Below the pieces are notes generated by a model, which was not told the DNA's origin, did no database searches, and saw only the letters and a program-made list of their open reading frames with translations. The position numbers and the translations under genes were made by a program. From positions 62,001 through 126,000 of the forward strand of contig NZ_JACOPW010000002.1 in assembly GCF_015461845.1 (NCBI RefSeq): a DNA stretch of 64,000 nt, written 5' to 3'. This document shows positions 32,948 to 42,357 of this stretch, piece by piece (position 1 is the stretch's first letter; each line of letters opens with the position of its first letter). This DNA comes from Pseudomonas mucoides. Its GTDB lineage: Bacteria; Pseudomonadota; Gammaproteobacteria; Pseudomonadales; Pseudomonadaceae.

Positions 32948-34534
32948 TTACTGTCGGCCTGATTTACCCAAGGCCTTGGCCACAAGTTGTTCGTAGAGTT
33001 CGGCGTAGGGTTCCACTGCCTTGCACCAGTTGAACGGCGCAGCCATGGCCCGGCACCGCATGGCATGCAGCAGGTCGGGGAAGGCGAACACCTTGAACGC
33101 ACGGCTCAGGGCTTCCTGATAACTCTCGACGGTGGATTCATCGAAGAGGAAGCCGGTCACGCCATTTTCAATGGTGTCAGCCAGGCCGCCGGTGTTGCGC
33201 GCGACCGGCAACGAGCCGAAGCGCTGGGCGTACATCTGGCTCAGGCCGCAGGGTTCGTAGCGCGAAGGCATCAGCAGGAAATCGCTGCCAGCGAACATGC
33301 GTCGGGCATCGGTCTCGTTGAAGCCAATGCGCACGCCGATCTGTCCTGGAAAACGCAGGGCCAGTTCACGCATCGCTTGTTCTTCTTCCGGTTCGCCACG
33401 GCCGATGATTGCAATCTGCCCGCCGGATTTAACGATGTACTCGGAGACCGCTTCGGTCAGGTCCAGGCCTTTTTGATAGACCAGGCGCGAAACCACGGCA
33501 AACAGCGGACCTTCGGAATCGGCCAGGCCGAACAATTCGCGTACGTGCGCGGCGTTCACCGCTTTGCCGTCCCAATCACCAATGCTGAACGGGCGGAACA
33601 GGTGCGAATCCGTGGCCGCGTCCCAGCTTTCATCAATACCGTTGGGAATACCGCTGAGCAGGCCTTGCTGGGTCTTGGCAGCGAGAAAACCGTCCAGACC
33701 ACAGCCGAAGGCCGGTGTGGTGATTTCCTGGGCGTAGGTGGCGCTGACGGTGGTGATGTGGCTCGAGTAGGCCATGCCGGCCTTGAGGAACGACATCTTG
33801 CCGTAGAACTCCATACCCTCCTGTTGCAGGGCGTGCGCGGGAATTCCCAGTTCAGGGCAGGAGCCGAGGCTGGTGACGCCTTGATAGGCCAGGTTATGAA
33901 TGGTGAACAACGTTGGGGTGCGCTGCCCACGCCAGTGCATGTAGGCCGGCGCCAGGCCCGCAGGCCAGTCATGGGCGTGCACCAGATCCGGGCACCAATG
34001 AATTTGTGCGAGATTGGCGGCGATATCGGCGGCGGCGAGGCCCAGGCGGGCGAAGCGAATGTGGTTGTCTGGCCAGTCGCGGCCATTGTTGGCGCCGTAG
34101 GGCGAACCTTCACGCTCGTAGAGTTCGGGGCAGATCAACACGTAGATGACCAGACCGTCCGGCATGTCCATGCGCCCGATCTTGCAGGGCGGCAGTGCGG
34201 CGTGCCCACCCAGTTCCCCAATGATGTGGATCGGGTTTTCGCTGTGCAGCACTTGCGGGTAACCGGGAATCAGCACCCGCACATCGTGCAACTGCGCCAT
34301 GGCCCGTGGCAGGGCGGCGGAGACGTCGCCCAGGCCGCCGGTCTTGACCAGGTCGGCAATTTCGGAGGTGACGAACAACACTTTCTTTCTATTTGGATTC
34401 TGACTGGCAGCCGGTGCCAGCGTCTTGGTTCCCGGGACGCTGATGGGGTGCGCGCTCGGTGCATTGACGGCGCTCGATTCGCCGACCTGCTGATGAGCAC
34501 GCTCTCCCTGAATATCTAAAGCCGCACTAATCAT
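32948..34534 (-). CDS. glgA: Glycogen synthase GlgA
   Basis: This 528-residue GT5 enzyme elongates alpha-1,4-glucan from ADP-glucose. The family motif KTGGLGDVSAALPRA lies near residue 70, and VHAHDWPAGL and the C-terminal donor-site residues in SRYEPCGLSQMYAQRFGSLP are present. It carries an N-terminal extension of about 50 low-complexity residues before KKVLFVTSEIA. Start 34534 (MISAALDIQG) has GGGAG 7 nt upstream. It opens the glgA-treZ-malQ-treY run. No ADP-glucose pyrophosphorylase gene (glgC) is in the window, so the donor must be made elsewhere or the enzyme may work with donors from another route. Confidence 0.95.
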   Translation of the reverse strand: MISAALDIQGERAHQQVGESSAVNAPSAHPISVPGTKTLAPAASQNPNRKKVLFVTSEIADLVKTGGLGDVSAALPRAMAQLHDVRVLIPGYPQVLHSENPIHIIGELGGHAALPPCKIGRMDMPDGLVIYVLICPELYEREGSPYGANNGRDWPDNHIRFARLGLAAADIAANLAQIHWCPDLVHAHDWPAGLAPAYMHWRGQRTPTLFTIHNLAYQGVTSLGSCPELGIPAHALQQEGMEFYGKMSFLKAGMAYSSHITTVSATYAQEITTPAFGCGLDGFLAAKTQQGLLSGIPNGIDESWDAATDSHLFRPFSIGDWDGKAVNAAHVRELFGLADSEGPLFAVVSRLVYQKGLDLTEAVSEYIVKSGGQIAIIGRGEPEEEQAMRELALRFPGQIGVRIGFNETDARRMFAGSDFLLMPSRYEPCGLSQMYAQRFGSLPVARNTGGLADTIENGVTGFLFDESTVESYQEALSRAFKVFAFPDLLHAMRCRAMAAPFNWCKAVEPYAELYEQLVAKALGKSGRQ

Positions 34535-35102
34535 ATGAATCTCCCGTGGTGTTGATCTAAAGCTTAGGTCTGGCACAAACGGTGTGGCCAATTCCTGTGG
34601 CCGGGCGCAAACGCGCACGCATCGTGGCAAATGCTGCCCAATGCGGTGAAGCAGATGGGTTGGAGGGGCCGTTGCAAGGAATGCACCAGTCGCGTTAGCC
34701 CTACCTTTAACCTGACCCCTGGCCAGGACTGAAAGTTTCGAGTTTTTTACAACCAGATGACCGACCGGTTTTACCTCGCGAAATTGAGTCTAGGCCAGAT
34801 CCTAGAGCGGGGCGGGTCATCTGGTGAAATTGTTCGACAATCAGTTTCAAGAGGGTAAAAGAACCGCGCGCGCAGGGGGAAACGCACCGACGAAGGGCAG
34901 GTTTATTTTTGGGGGTGGGTCAAAATGGGACTGGTGAGTCACGAAAATGGGCGAATTGGGAGGGAGGGGGTGCACTGTTGCGGTGCGTTTGGTTCGGGTT
35001 GATGGGGGTATTTGATGGCCTCATCGCGAGCAGGCTCACGCCTACAGGGGTATGCGGTCCCTTGTAGGCGTGAGCCTGCTCGCGAAGAACGAAAACTCGG
35101 TA
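34535..35102. other. 568-nt gene-free region upstream of glgA
   Basis: No convincing gene is visible. It must contain the glgA promoter. A sequence on the minus strand, AAACTT (34738-34733) with TCAGG after 17 nt, loosely resembles an AlgU-type promoter but has mismatches in both boxes and lies about 170 nt from the ATG. The palindrome cctggccagg-like stretch around 34718 overlaps it. The distal end carries a REP pair. The middle part (34860-34990) is rich in G-runs on the plus strand and shows nothing recognisable. Confidence 0.45.
35021..35087. repeat. Paired REP element, variant stem
   Basis: Inverted units gcgagcaggctcacgcctac and gtaggcgtgagcctgctcgc are separated by about 13 nt. It lies in the gap between the hydroxyacid dehydrogenase stop and the glgA promoter region. 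Both arms differ from the usual REP by compensated changes (cacgcctac for cgctcccac). Confidence 0.85.
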
Positions 35103-36056
35103 TCAGGTGAACAACCGAATGGGTTTACCCGCCGACCACGCCTGAATGTCTTCGATCATCTGGGAAAAGAACAGCTGGTAGTTCTGCCGGCTCACATACC
35201 CCACATGCGGCGTCGCCAGCACATTTTCCAGCGTCCTGAACGGATGATGTTCAGGCAGAGGCTCCACTTCAAACACATCCAGCGCCGCACCGGCCAGGCG
35301 ATTCTTCTGCAACGCCTTGATCAGCGCTGCCTCATCCACAATCGGTCCACGGGCGGTATTGACCAGCAGTGCCGTGGGTTTCATCCAGTCCAGCGCCTGG
35401 GCGTCGACCAGGCCACGGCTGCGGTCGCTGAGCACCAGATGCACCGACAGCACGTCGGCCTGCTCGAACAGTTCCTGCTTGCTGACATAGGTCACGCCGA
35501 CTTCGGCAGCCGCCTCGCTGGTCAGGTTCTCGCTCCAGGCTATCACCCGCATGCCGAACACTTGCCCGAACTGGGCGACGCGCTTGCCGATGCTGCCGAG
35601 CCCGAGGATGGCCAGGGTTTTGCCGTGCAAGTCACCGCCCAGGCCCTGCTGCCAAAAACCCGCGCGCAAGGCGTTGGCTTCGGCCACGAGGTTGCGGGTC
35701 GCTGCCATGATCAGCGCCCAGGTCAGTTCCGGTGCAGCATGTTTGTAGCTGTCGGTGCCGCAGACCTGAATCCCCAATGCAGCGGCTGCTTTGAAGTCCA
35801 GCGCCGCATTGCGCATACCGCCAGTCACCAGCAGCTTGAGTTTTGGCAACCGACGCAGCAGGTCCTCATCGAACCGGGTGCGTTCGCGCATCACGCAAAT
35901 CACCTCGAAGGCACCCAGATGCTCGGCCAGGGTTTCGTTGTCGGTGGGGTAGTCATGGACGAAACTCACCTCGCCAACGCTGTCCAGCACCGACCAGTCC
36001 ACCACGTCGCGTGCGACGTCCTGCCAGTCATCGATCACCGCAATCTGCACCGCCAT
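35103..36056 (-). CDS. D-isomer specific 2-hydroxyacid dehydrogenase
   Basis: This 317-residue NAD(P)-dependent cytoplasmic oxidoreductase contains the nucleotide-binding motif AILGLGSIGKRVAQFG (about residue 147 on), the catalytic Arg region VNTARGPIVDEAAL, and the catalytic His in ATPHVGYVSRQNY. The length is usual for the family. The substrate (glycerate, glyoxylate, another 2-keto acid) cannot be told from sequence. The gene lies 13 nt downstream of a secreted alpha/beta hydrolase gene, so the two are probably co-transcribed. Confidence 0.92.
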   Translation of the reverse strand: MAVQIAVIDDWQDVARDVVDWSVLDSVGEVSFVHDYPTDNETLAEHLGAFEVICVMRERTRFDEDLLRRLPKLKLLVTGGMRNAALDFKAAAALGIQVCGTDSYKHAAPELTWALIMAATRNLVAEANALRAGFWQQGLGGDLHGKTLAILGLGSIGKRVAQFGQVFGMRVIAWSENLTSEAAAEVGVTYVSKQELFEQADVLSVHLVLSDRSRGLVDAQALDWMKPTALLVNTARGPIVDEAALIKALQKNRLAGAALDVFEVEPLPEHHPFRTLENVLATPHVGYVSRQNYQLFFSQMIEDIQAWSAGKPIRLFT

Positions 36057-36069
36057 CAGCCTTACCTCA

Positions 36070-37095
36070 TCAATGAACGGGGTTGGTTTTGTTCAGCCAG
36101 TCGAGCAAGGCCTTGTGGAATTGCGCCGGTTCTTCCATTTGCGGCGCGTGGCCCATGCCGGGGAATTCAATCAGGGTCGACTGTGGAATCAGTTTTGCCA
36201 CTTGTTTGCCCAGCACGTCGTAGTGACCGAGCTTCGCCTTGACCTCAGGCGTGGCGATGTCACTGCCGATGGCCGTGGTGTCGGAAGTCCCGATCAGCAA
36301 CAGCGTCGGCATCTTCAGGTCTTTGAATTCGTAATACACCGGTTGAGTGAAGATCATGTCGTAGATCAGCGCCGAGTTCCACGCGACCTGCGTATGCCCC
36401 GGGCCTTTGTTCAGGCCGGCGAGCATGTCGACCCAACGATCGAATTCCGGCTTCCAGCGGCCACCGTAATAGGTGTTGCGCTCATAGGTGCGGATGCCGT
36501 CGGCGTTGAGTTTGAGCTCACGCGAGTACCATTGATCGACGGTGCGGTAGGGCACACCGAGGGCTTTCCAGTCTTCCAGGCCGATGGGATTGACCAACGC
36601 CAATTGCTCGACCTGCTCGGGGTATTGCAGCGCATAGCGGGTAGCGAGCATGCCTCCGGTGGAGTGGCCGAGAAGGCTGGCTTTCTGGATGCCAAGGGCT
36701 TTGAGCAGTTGCTGGGTGTTGGTTGCCAGTTGCTGGAAACTGTACTGGTAGTGCTCGGGTTTGCTCGAGGTGCAGAAACCGATCTGGTCCGGGGCGATGA
36801 CCCGATAGCCCGCCTCGCTGAGGGCTTTGATCGAACTGTCCCAGGTCGCACCGCAAAAGTTCTTGCCATGCATCAGCACCACGCTGCGGCCATTGGCCTT
36901 GCCATGGGCGGCGACGTCCATGTAACCCATTTGCAAGGATTTGCCTTGGGACTCAAAGGCGAAATGCTTGACGGTGTAGGGGTAGTCGAAGCCCTGCAAT
37001 TGAGGGCCGTATTCCGGCCCGTCGGCGTGGGCGACGAGGGGCAGTGCGGCGGTCAGCAGCAGGCTGGGCAGCCAGCGGGAGAGGGCGAGGGGCAT
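36070..37095 (-). CDS. Exported alpha/beta-hydrolase
   Basis: This 341-residue protein begins with a signal peptide (PSLLLTAALPLVAHADG, cut expected after AHA near residue 24), so it acts in the periplasm or outside. The fold is shown by VVLMHGKNFCGATWD (oxyanion region), the nucleophile elbow LLGHSTGGMLATRYA, LLIGTSDTTAIG for the acid region and FPGMGHAPQMEEP for the catalytic His. It resembles proline-iminopeptidase/epoxide-hydrolase-type hydrolases; the substrate is unknown. The next gene is the 2-hydroxyacid dehydrogenase. Confidence 0.9.
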   Translation of the reverse strand: MPLALSRWLPSLLLTAALPLVAHADGPEYGPQLQGFDYPYTVKHFAFESQGKSLQMGYMDVAAHGKANGRSVVLMHGKNFCGATWDSSIKALSEAGYRVIAPDQIGFCTSSKPEHYQYSFQQLATNTQQLLKALGIQKASLLGHSTGGMLATRYALQYPEQVEQLALVNPIGLEDWKALGVPYRTVDQWYSRELKLNADGIRTYERNTYYGGRWKPEFDRWVDMLAGLNKGPGHTQVAWNSALIYDMIFTQPVYYEFKDLKMPTLLLIGTSDTTAIGSDIATPEVKAKLGHYDVLGKQVAKLIPQSTLIEFPGMGHAPQMEEPAQFHKALLDWLNKTNPVH

Positions 37096-37180
37096 GGGTG
37101 AACTCCAAAGAAAACCTGCCGATGCTGGAACGGCCTGATTAGGGCGACATTAAACACAGGCAATCGCCGCGCTCGATCGT

Positions 37181-37615
37181 TCAACCCATCCAGCCCAGCG
37201 TGGCCAGGGCCAGCACGCCATAACGGGCGGCCTTGGCCAGGGTCACCATCAGCAGAAATCGTCCCAAAGGTTCGCGCATGACGCCGGCCACCAGCGTCAG
37301 CGGGTCACCGATAATCGGCACCCAGCTCAGCAGCAAAGACCAATGGCCGTAGCGCTGATAGTGCTGTCGAGCCTGTTCCAGGTGACGAGGGCTGACCGGA
37401 AACCAGCGTCGGTCGCGAAACCGTTCGATACTGCGTCCCAACCACCAGTTCACCAACGAACCGAGTACGTTGCCCAACGTGGCGATCGCCAATAGCGACC
37501 AAAGCCAATACCGGTCGCTGAGCAACAACCCCACCAGCACCGCTTCGGACTGTAGCGGCAGCAGCGTCGCGGCACCGAACGCTGCGAGAAACAGCCCGAG
37601 GTACGCACCGGACAT
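37181..37615 (-). CDS. YqaA-like (SNARE-associated/DedA-type) membrane protein
   Basis: This 144-residue inner-membrane protein has four hydrophobic segments. Segments such as TLLPLQSEAVLVGLLL, ATLGNVLGSLVNWWLGR and LLLSWVPIIGDPLTLVAGVM are typical of the YqaA branch of the DedA/VTT superfamily, thought to help lipid transport or membrane homeostasis. The ATG at 37615 shares one base with the stop of the DUF411 gene (TGATG), so the two genes are coupled; the preceding TTG codon is not needed. Confidence 0.88.
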   Translation of the reverse strand: MSGAYLGLFLAAFGAATLLPLQSEAVLVGLLLSDRYWLWSLLAIATLGNVLGSLVNWWLGRSIERFRDRRWFPVSPRHLEQARQHYQRYGHWSLLLSWVPIIGDPLTLVAGVMREPLGRFLLMVTLAKAARYGVLALATLGWMG

Positions 37616-38061
37616 CAATGGGCGGGGTAGTCCGCCACCACCACATCACTGCCGTCCTTTTTCAGGCCGATCACTTGATAGGCATCGCTCATGCCATCCA
37701 TTTCCATCCCGGGCGAACCCATGGGCATACCGGGTGCGGCAACGCCCAGCAGGTCGTCACGCTTGCTCAGCGCCACCACCTGGTCCGCCGGGACATGGCC
37801 TTCGACGAACTTGCCATTGATCAGCGCGGTATGGCACGACGCCAGACGCGGTGGCACACCGTGCTGCTGCTTGAATTCGCTCATGTTGGTTTCGACGTGG
37901 TCTTCAACCTTGAAACCGTTAGCTTCGAGGTGGCTGATCCATTTTTTGCAGCAGCCGCAATTGGCGTCGCGGTGCACTTCGATGGGGATCAGGTCGGCGG
38001 CCTGAGCCAGGGAGGATATAAAAAGGACGCTCAGGGCGGCCAGACGCAGAGGGGTTCGCAT
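37615..38061 (-). CDS. DUF411 periplasmic metal-binding protein
   Basis: This 148-residue protein has a signal peptide (residues 1-21, ending AQA) and the motif HRDANCGCCKKWISHLE, a thioredoxin-like CxCC metal site. The conserved SCHTALINGKFVEGHVPAD is followed by a Met-rich stretch (APGMPMGSPGMEMDGM). DUF411 proteins are associated with copper handling; the methionines and cysteines fit periplasmic copper(I) binding. No copper pump gene is nearby; it is coupled to the YqaA-like gene. Confidence 0.9.
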   Translation of the reverse strand: MRTPLRLAALSVLFISSLAQAADLIPIEVHRDANCGCCKKWISHLEANGFKVEDHVETNMSEFKQQHGVPPRLASCHTALINGKFVEGHVPADQVVALSKRDDLLGVAAPGMPMGSPGMEMDGMSDAYQVIGLKKDGSDVVVADYPAH

Positions 38062-38177
38062 GGGAAGGTCTCGACTCGGTGGCGGTCAAAAAAAGAGGCA
38101 TTTTGACCAGTTTAGCCACGGATGAGGGGCGAGATTGTTTCCAAGTAATGCAAAGACAATGCAGCCAATGCAAAACC

Positions 38178-38270
38178 CTGAGGGAGCGAGCTTGCTCGCG
38201 ATGGCGGTGTGTCAGTCAACAATGATGCTGACTGGAGGGCCGCTATCGCGAGCAAGCTCGCTCCCACAGG
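38178..38270. repeat. Paired REP element
   Basis: Two inverted units, gagcgagcttgctcgcgatg and its complement tatcgcgagcaagctcgctc, are separated by about 33 nt between the chemoreceptor stop and the DUF411 gene. It is the standard REP pair of this genome, with the gcgg/ccgc outer extension on both sides. Confidence 0.85.
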
Positions 38271-38293
38271 TTTGCTCCAGGCTTTTCAGGTAC

Positions 38294-40285
38294 TCAACGA
38301 ACCTTGAACCGCCCCATGATCGAACTGACGCGCGCATTGGCGTCCACCAGTTGCCGGGTATTCAACTCGCTGGCCTGACCGCTTTTCACCAGTTCATCCA
38401 CCATGTGCCGGATCTGCACCATGCTGCGGTTGATCTCTTCGGTCACCGCACTTTGCTGCGAGGCCGCGGTGGCGATCTGCGTGCTCAGGCCGTTGATGTG
38501 GCTGACGGAACCGGCCATTTCATCCAGGCCCGAGTTGACCCGCGCTGTCGCGTCGGCGGCGGACTGGCAACTGGCCTGGGTGTTTTCCATTGCGGCGACC
38601 GACGAACTGACGCCTTGGGTCAGGCGCGTGAGCATTTCATTGATTTCCGAGGTGCTGGCCTGGGTGCGGCCGGCGAGGGCACGGACTTCATCGGCGACCA
38701 CCGCAAAGCCTCGGCCTTGTTCACCGGCCCGGGCCGCTTCGATGGCTGCGTTCAATGCAAGCAAGTTGGTTTGCCCGGCGATGGCACCAATCACCCCGAG
38801 AATCTCGGTGATGCGTTGCGCGTCCTGCTGCATGCTTTCGACTTTGTGGGTGGCACTCGCCACTTCCTCGATCAACGCAACCACGCTGCTCGACGCTTCG
38901 CCCACCACCACCCGCGAACGGTCGGCGTTTTCGTTGGCGCGCTTGGTGAAGGCCGCTGTCTCGGCGGCATTTTGTGCGACGCTTTCAGCGGTCGAACTCA
39001 TCTCGGTAATGGCGGTGACGGTCTGATCGGTTTCCGAGGCATGGCGCACCAGAATCTGACTGGTGTGGGCCGAGGTGCGTTGCAGGTTGTCCAGGCTCGA
39101 GGCCATGGCGCCGGTGGCCTGGGTCACTTCGCCGATCATGTTCTGCAAGTAGACGATAAAGGCGTTGACCGAGTGGCCGATGGCGCCCAGTTCGTCTTCG
39201 GCGCGGATGGTGATGCGTTTGGTCAGGTCGGCGTCGCCGGCAGACAGCGCATCGATATTGGTCTTGAGGATTTTCAGGCGCTGGACCAGTTGGCGAATCG
39301 CGTAGATCTGCAACAGCGCCAGCAGAATGACCATCGGGATTTGCAACAGGCTCAGGGTGCTGAGCACGTCATCACGCTGGGCGGTGATCAGTTTGCTCGG
39401 CAGGGCGGTGGCGAGGAACCACGGTGAGCCTTCGATGGGGCGCATGAAGAAGGTGCTGTCTTCGCCGTTGTTGTCGAATTCGACGCGCTGCGATTGGTCA
39501 CGGTTTTGCAGGCCGGCTTTCACTTGGCTGGCGAACGGTGAGTTGCCCGCCAGTTCACTGATGTTTTTCAGAACGATGGGGCCGCTGATGCGCGAACTGT
39601 TGCTGATGATCTTGCCGTCGGCTTCGACGATCAGCATCTCGGCGCCAAGGTCTTTTTCCTTTTGCGCGATCAAGTCATTGAAGAAGCCCAGCGTCACGTC
39701 GATGGTCGACACGCCGTACGCCACGCCATTTTTCTGAATGGCCATGGCGCAGTTGGTGCGCGGCTCGGCACTGGCGTCATCTTTATAGGCCGCCGCCCAG
39801 GCACATTGGCCACGTGGCGTTTGCATGCCGCCCTTGTACCAGGCCTGGTCGTAGTAGTTCGGTGCGGCGTCACTGTTCCAGAACGTATTGACCGCCAGTT
39901 TGCCCGAGGCGTCACGGTGCCAGAAGGTGCTGAATTTATTGCGCCCGGCTTCACGTTGGCCCGGCAACGGCCAGATCCCGCCGCCAAAGACTTTCAATTC
40001 ACCGTACTGATCCACCAGGCCTGGCAATACCGTGTCAATGCCAGCGCTGTCGAGTAAGGGAATGGTTTGGGTGATGCTGCGCTGTTGTGCCTGAACCTTG
40101 TTCAGTTCGCCCTGGATTTGTCGGGCGACGTCGGCGATGCGGTTGAGGGCCACCTGTTCTTCGGTATGGCGCAGTTTAGGCGCGACCAACTGGCTGATTC
40201 CGACCACCGTCAGCGCGAACAGCAACAGGATAAACAGGACCAGAAACAGCGTGTAGCGAGCCTGGATCGAACGGAATGTGGGCAT
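38294..40285 (-). CDS. Methyl-accepting chemotaxis protein (dCache-like sensor)
   Basis: This 663-residue transmembrane chemoreceptor has TM1 at about 12-34 and a large periplasmic sensor of about 270 residues with double-Cache features ([12 protein letters not shown] before TM2, and [11 protein letters not shown]). TM2 is at about 310-333, followed by a HAMP domain ([20 protein letters not shown]) and the signalling hairpin with [20 protein letters not shown]. The C-terminus [10 protein letters not shown] has no CheR/CheB pentapeptide. The ligand is unknown. The start at 40285 is chosen for its AAGGAC site; the in-frame codon at 40336 gives a non-membrane leader. It is monocistronic. Confidence 0.94.
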   Translation of the reverse strand: MPTFRSIQARYTLFLVLFILLLFALTVVGISQLVAPKLRHTEEQVALNRIADVARQIQGELNKVQAQQRSITQTIPLLDSAGIDTVLPGLVDQYGELKVFGGGIWPLPGQREAGRNKFSTFWHRDASGKLAVNTFWNSDAAPNYYDQAWYKGGMQTPRGQCAWAAAYKDDASAEPRTNCAMAIQKNGVAYGVSTIDVTLGFFNDLIAQKEKDLGAEMLIVEADGKIISNSSRISGPIVLKNISELAGNSPFASQVKAGLQNRDQSQRVEFDNNGEDSTFFMRPIEGSPWFLATALPSKLITAQRDDVLSTLSLLQIPMVILLALLQIYAIRQLVQRLKILKTNIDALSAGDADLTKRITIRAEDELGAIGHSVNAFIVYLQNMIGEVTQATGAMASSLDNLQRTSAHTSQILVRHASETDQTVTAITEMSSTAESVAQNAAETAAFTKRANENADRSRVVVGEASSSVVALIEEVASATHKVESMQQDAQRITEILGVIGAIAGQTNLLALNAAIEAARAGEQGRGFAVVADEVRALAGRTQASTSEINEMLTRLTQGVSSSVAAMENTQASCQSAADATARVNSGLDEMAGSVSHINGLSTQIATAASQQSAVTEEINRSMVQIRHMVDELVKSGQASELNTRQLVDANARVSSIMGRFKVR

Positions 40286-40642
40286 GGGACCGGTCCTTGT
40301 GTGCAGCATTTTTATTATTAGGTTTGGAGGGGGCATCGCTGCTTCATCGGGCTATCGGCTTGGGCAGGGATAGCTTTAGGCACGATCGTCCAGGAACGGG
40401 CATCAGCGGAAAGCGCGGTAGGTATCGAAACGGATACAAACAAACTAACCGAGACGTACAAATCGCTGGGTTAGTTGTCTAGACCCCTCCAGGAAAGTTC
40501 GTCTAGGGCAATAAAGCCGGGCACTTGCCAGTTTGTATCTGAAATGTACGGAAATTGTAAAAATGAGCAAATAGGGGTTGGAGTGGCCAGTTGCCAGACC
40601 CGATACTCGCCCGCTCCAAACCCACTCAAGAAGGATCTGAAT
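40286..40642. other. Divergent promoter region of the chemoreceptor and an unknown gene
   Basis: This gap of about 360 nt separates two diverging genes and should contain both promoters. It is more A+T-rich than the surroundings from 40420 on. An 8-bp inverted repeat, aactaacc (40443-40450) with ggttagtt (40469-40476), is separated by 18 nt. No further gene is visible. Confidence 0.5.
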
Positions 40643-40672
40643 ATGGTCACGCAGTCGGAAGCTCAGTCATGA
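40643..40672 (+). CDS. Possible 9-codon leader peptide (MVTQSEAQS)
   Basis: An ATG at 40643 has the better ribosome site of the region (AGAAGGA, about 7 nt away) and reads nine codons before TGA at 40670-40672. This stop overlaps the ATG of the next gene in the pattern ATGA. Either it is a tiny upstream ORF coupled to the unknown gene, or a small frameshift has cut off the true N-terminus of that gene. Confidence 0.4.
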   Translation: MVTQSEAQS

Positions 40673-41199
40673 CAATCGGCAATACTGGGGGATGGACGGC
40701 CAAGGCGGGTCTACTGGTGCAGAACACTGGCGGCGGCAAGCCCGTGACGCACAGCGCCAGGGTCAAGCAAATGCTCGCGCTGGTGGGCACCAATCCAAAT
40801 GCGCTGAACGCGGCGAGGATGGATGAGCAGAAAATATTCAGGAACGTAAAAGGCTTCGACCCGGAAAATGTATCGTCCAAACAATTGGGCAATCTCAGTG
40901 CATTTTTACGGGGCAGAGGCCTGATCTCCGATATTACGTCGATGACCTTGATGAACGCCGGGGACAAATTTGACCGGTTCGGGGTACAGAATGATCCGGA
41001 TGCGAAGTTCAATGCGCTGGAATACTTCGCCACGCAACTGGACACCATCCAGAACAACAGCATCAAGGGCGATAAATACGCGGTTGGCCTGATCCCGGAA
41101 TACAAGACCGCCATCTACGTCCTGCAAAACCTGGCCACTTATGGCAAGGGCAATGGCACGACCGCTCCTACGGACAAGGGTGTCAGCTCCAAGGCGTGA
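40669..41199 (+). CDS. Unknown 176-residue protein
   Basis: The product begins MTIGNTGGWTAKAGLLVQNTGGG and has no signal peptide or TM segment. Its middle part is predicted mainly helical (ARMDEQKIFRNVKGFDPENV and ISDITSMTLMNAGDKFDRFG), and its tail KGNGTTAPTDKGVSSKA is low-complexity. I do not recognise a family. The Gly/Asn/Thr-rich N-terminus and absence of a signal peptide are reminiscent of secreted effector-like proteins, but this is weak. The start at 40669 is the first ATG compatible with the coupled leader; no other start has a good ribosome site. Confidence 0.75.
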   Translation: MTIGNTGGWTAKAGLLVQNTGGGKPVTHSARVKQMLALVGTNPNALNAARMDEQKIFRNVKGFDPENVSSKQLGNLSAFLRGRGLISDITSMTLMNAGDKFDRFGVQNDPDAKFNALEYFATQLDTIQNNSIKGDKYAVGLIPEYKTAIYVLQNLATYGKGNGTTAPTDKGVSSKA

Positions 41200-41208
41200 A
41201 AGGTTGCC

Positions 41209-41232
41209 GGCCCGCTCAGGGTGGAGCGGGCC
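41209..41232. terminator. Hairpin between convergent genes
   Basis: A perfect 9-bp stem, ggcccgctc / gagcgggcc, with a 6-nt loop lies between the unknown gene (stop 41199) and the aldo-keto reductase (stop 41244). No clear T-run follows on either strand, so it may be a weak bidirectional terminator. Confidence 0.45.
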
Positions 41233-41243
41233 AGGCACTGTTG

Positions 41244-42239
41244 CTAGCGGTCCAGCAACTTCATGACTTCCTCGGGGTAACGCAAGCCTGCGGTGGCATT
41301 GGCGGGGAATATCGACTCCAGCGCTTTCAATTCATCTGCGCTGAGTTTGACCTCCAGTGCCGCAACGTTTTCCTCCAGGTATTTGCGCTGTTTGGTTCCA
41401 GGGATCGGGATCAGGTAGTCACCCTGCGCCAGCACCCAGGCCAACGCCAATTGGCCTGCTGTCACGCCTTTTTCTGCGGCCAATGCCTGTACTTGCTGTA
41501 CCAGCAGCAAGTTCTTCGCAAAGTTTTCCCCTTGAAAACGTGGGCTGAAACGACGGTAATCATCCGCCGCAAAGTCATCCGGGCTTTTCAGTGCGCCCGT
41601 CAGAAAGCCTCGCCCCAATGGGCTGTAAGGCACAAACGCCACGCCCAGACGCTGACACGCCGCCAGGCAACCGTTCTCTTCCTGGTCACGGCTCCACAAC
41701 GAATACTCACTTTGCAGCGCGCTGATGGGGTGAACCTTGTGCGCGCGTTCCAGGGTAGCGACCGACGCCTCGCTCAAGCCCAGGTAACGCACCTTGCCGG
41801 CCTTCACCAGTTCGGCCATGGCGCCGACGGTTTCTTCGATGGCCACCTGCGGATCGATCCGGTGCTGGTAATACAAGTCCAGGGTTTCAACGCCGAGACG
41901 CTTGAGTGTGCCGTCGATGGAGGCGCGAATGTAGTCCGGTCGGCCATTGACACCCCGTGCGGTGGGATTGGACGGGTCACGGACAATGCCGAACTTGCTC
42001 GCCAGAAATACCTGGTCGCGTTTGCCGGCAATCGCTTTGCCGATCAATTCTTCGTTGGTGTGAGGGCCGTACATGTCGGCGGTGTCGAGCAGGTTGATCC
42101 CGAGTTCGAGTGCGCGATGCAGGGTCGCAGTGGCCTCTTGGGTGTCTACGCCGGTGGTGTAGAAATCGGTCATGCCCATGCAGCCCAGGCCGATGGCGGA
42201 AACCTGCGGGCCGTTTTTGCCCAATTGACGTGTTTGCAT
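41244..42239 (-). CDS. Aldo/keto reductase
   Basis: This 331-residue NADPH-dependent aldo-keto reductase of the YakC/IolS-like group shows [15 protein letters not shown] at the N-terminus, the catalytic Asp and Tyr in [18 protein letters not shown], the Lys in [11 protein letters not shown], and [16 protein letters not shown]. The C-terminal cofactor motif [18 protein letters not shown] is present. It probably reduces aldehydes or ketones. The start at 42239 has GGGAG upstream. It diverges from a LysR gene 118 nt away, which is its most likely regulator. Confidence 0.93.
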   Translation of the reverse strand: MQTRQLGKNGPQVSAIGLGCMGMTDFYTTGVDTQEATATLHRALELGINLLDTADMYGPHTNEELIGKAIAGKRDQVFLASKFGIVRDPSNPTARGVNGRPDYIRASIDGTLKRLGVETLDLYYQHRIDPQVAIEETVGAMAELVKAGKVRYLGLSEASVATLERAHKVHPISALQSEYSLWSRDQEENGCLAACQRLGVAFVPYSPLGRGFLTGALKSPDDFAADDYRRFSPRFQGENFAKNLLLVQQVQALAAEKGVTAGQLALAWVLAQGDYLIPIPGTKQRKYLEENVAALEVKLSADELKALESIFPANATAGLRYPEEVMKLLDR

Positions 42240-42357
42240 GAAATCAACTCCCTGTGGTGTGAGCGCACAGTGTCGACCTCGACAGAAACAAGATAAACCG
42301 GCTAAAACTGCTATCACTGTTCGTCTTTTCTAAATAATCATCAGGAACGCCAGAGTA

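Noticed and set aside
32987..34519. A 510-codon open frame antisense to glgA
   Set aside because: It mirrors glgA exactly and has no independent start signal or homology.
34540..35000. Small genes in the gap upstream of glgA
   Set aside because: Short frames exist but none has a ribosome site and sensible composition together.
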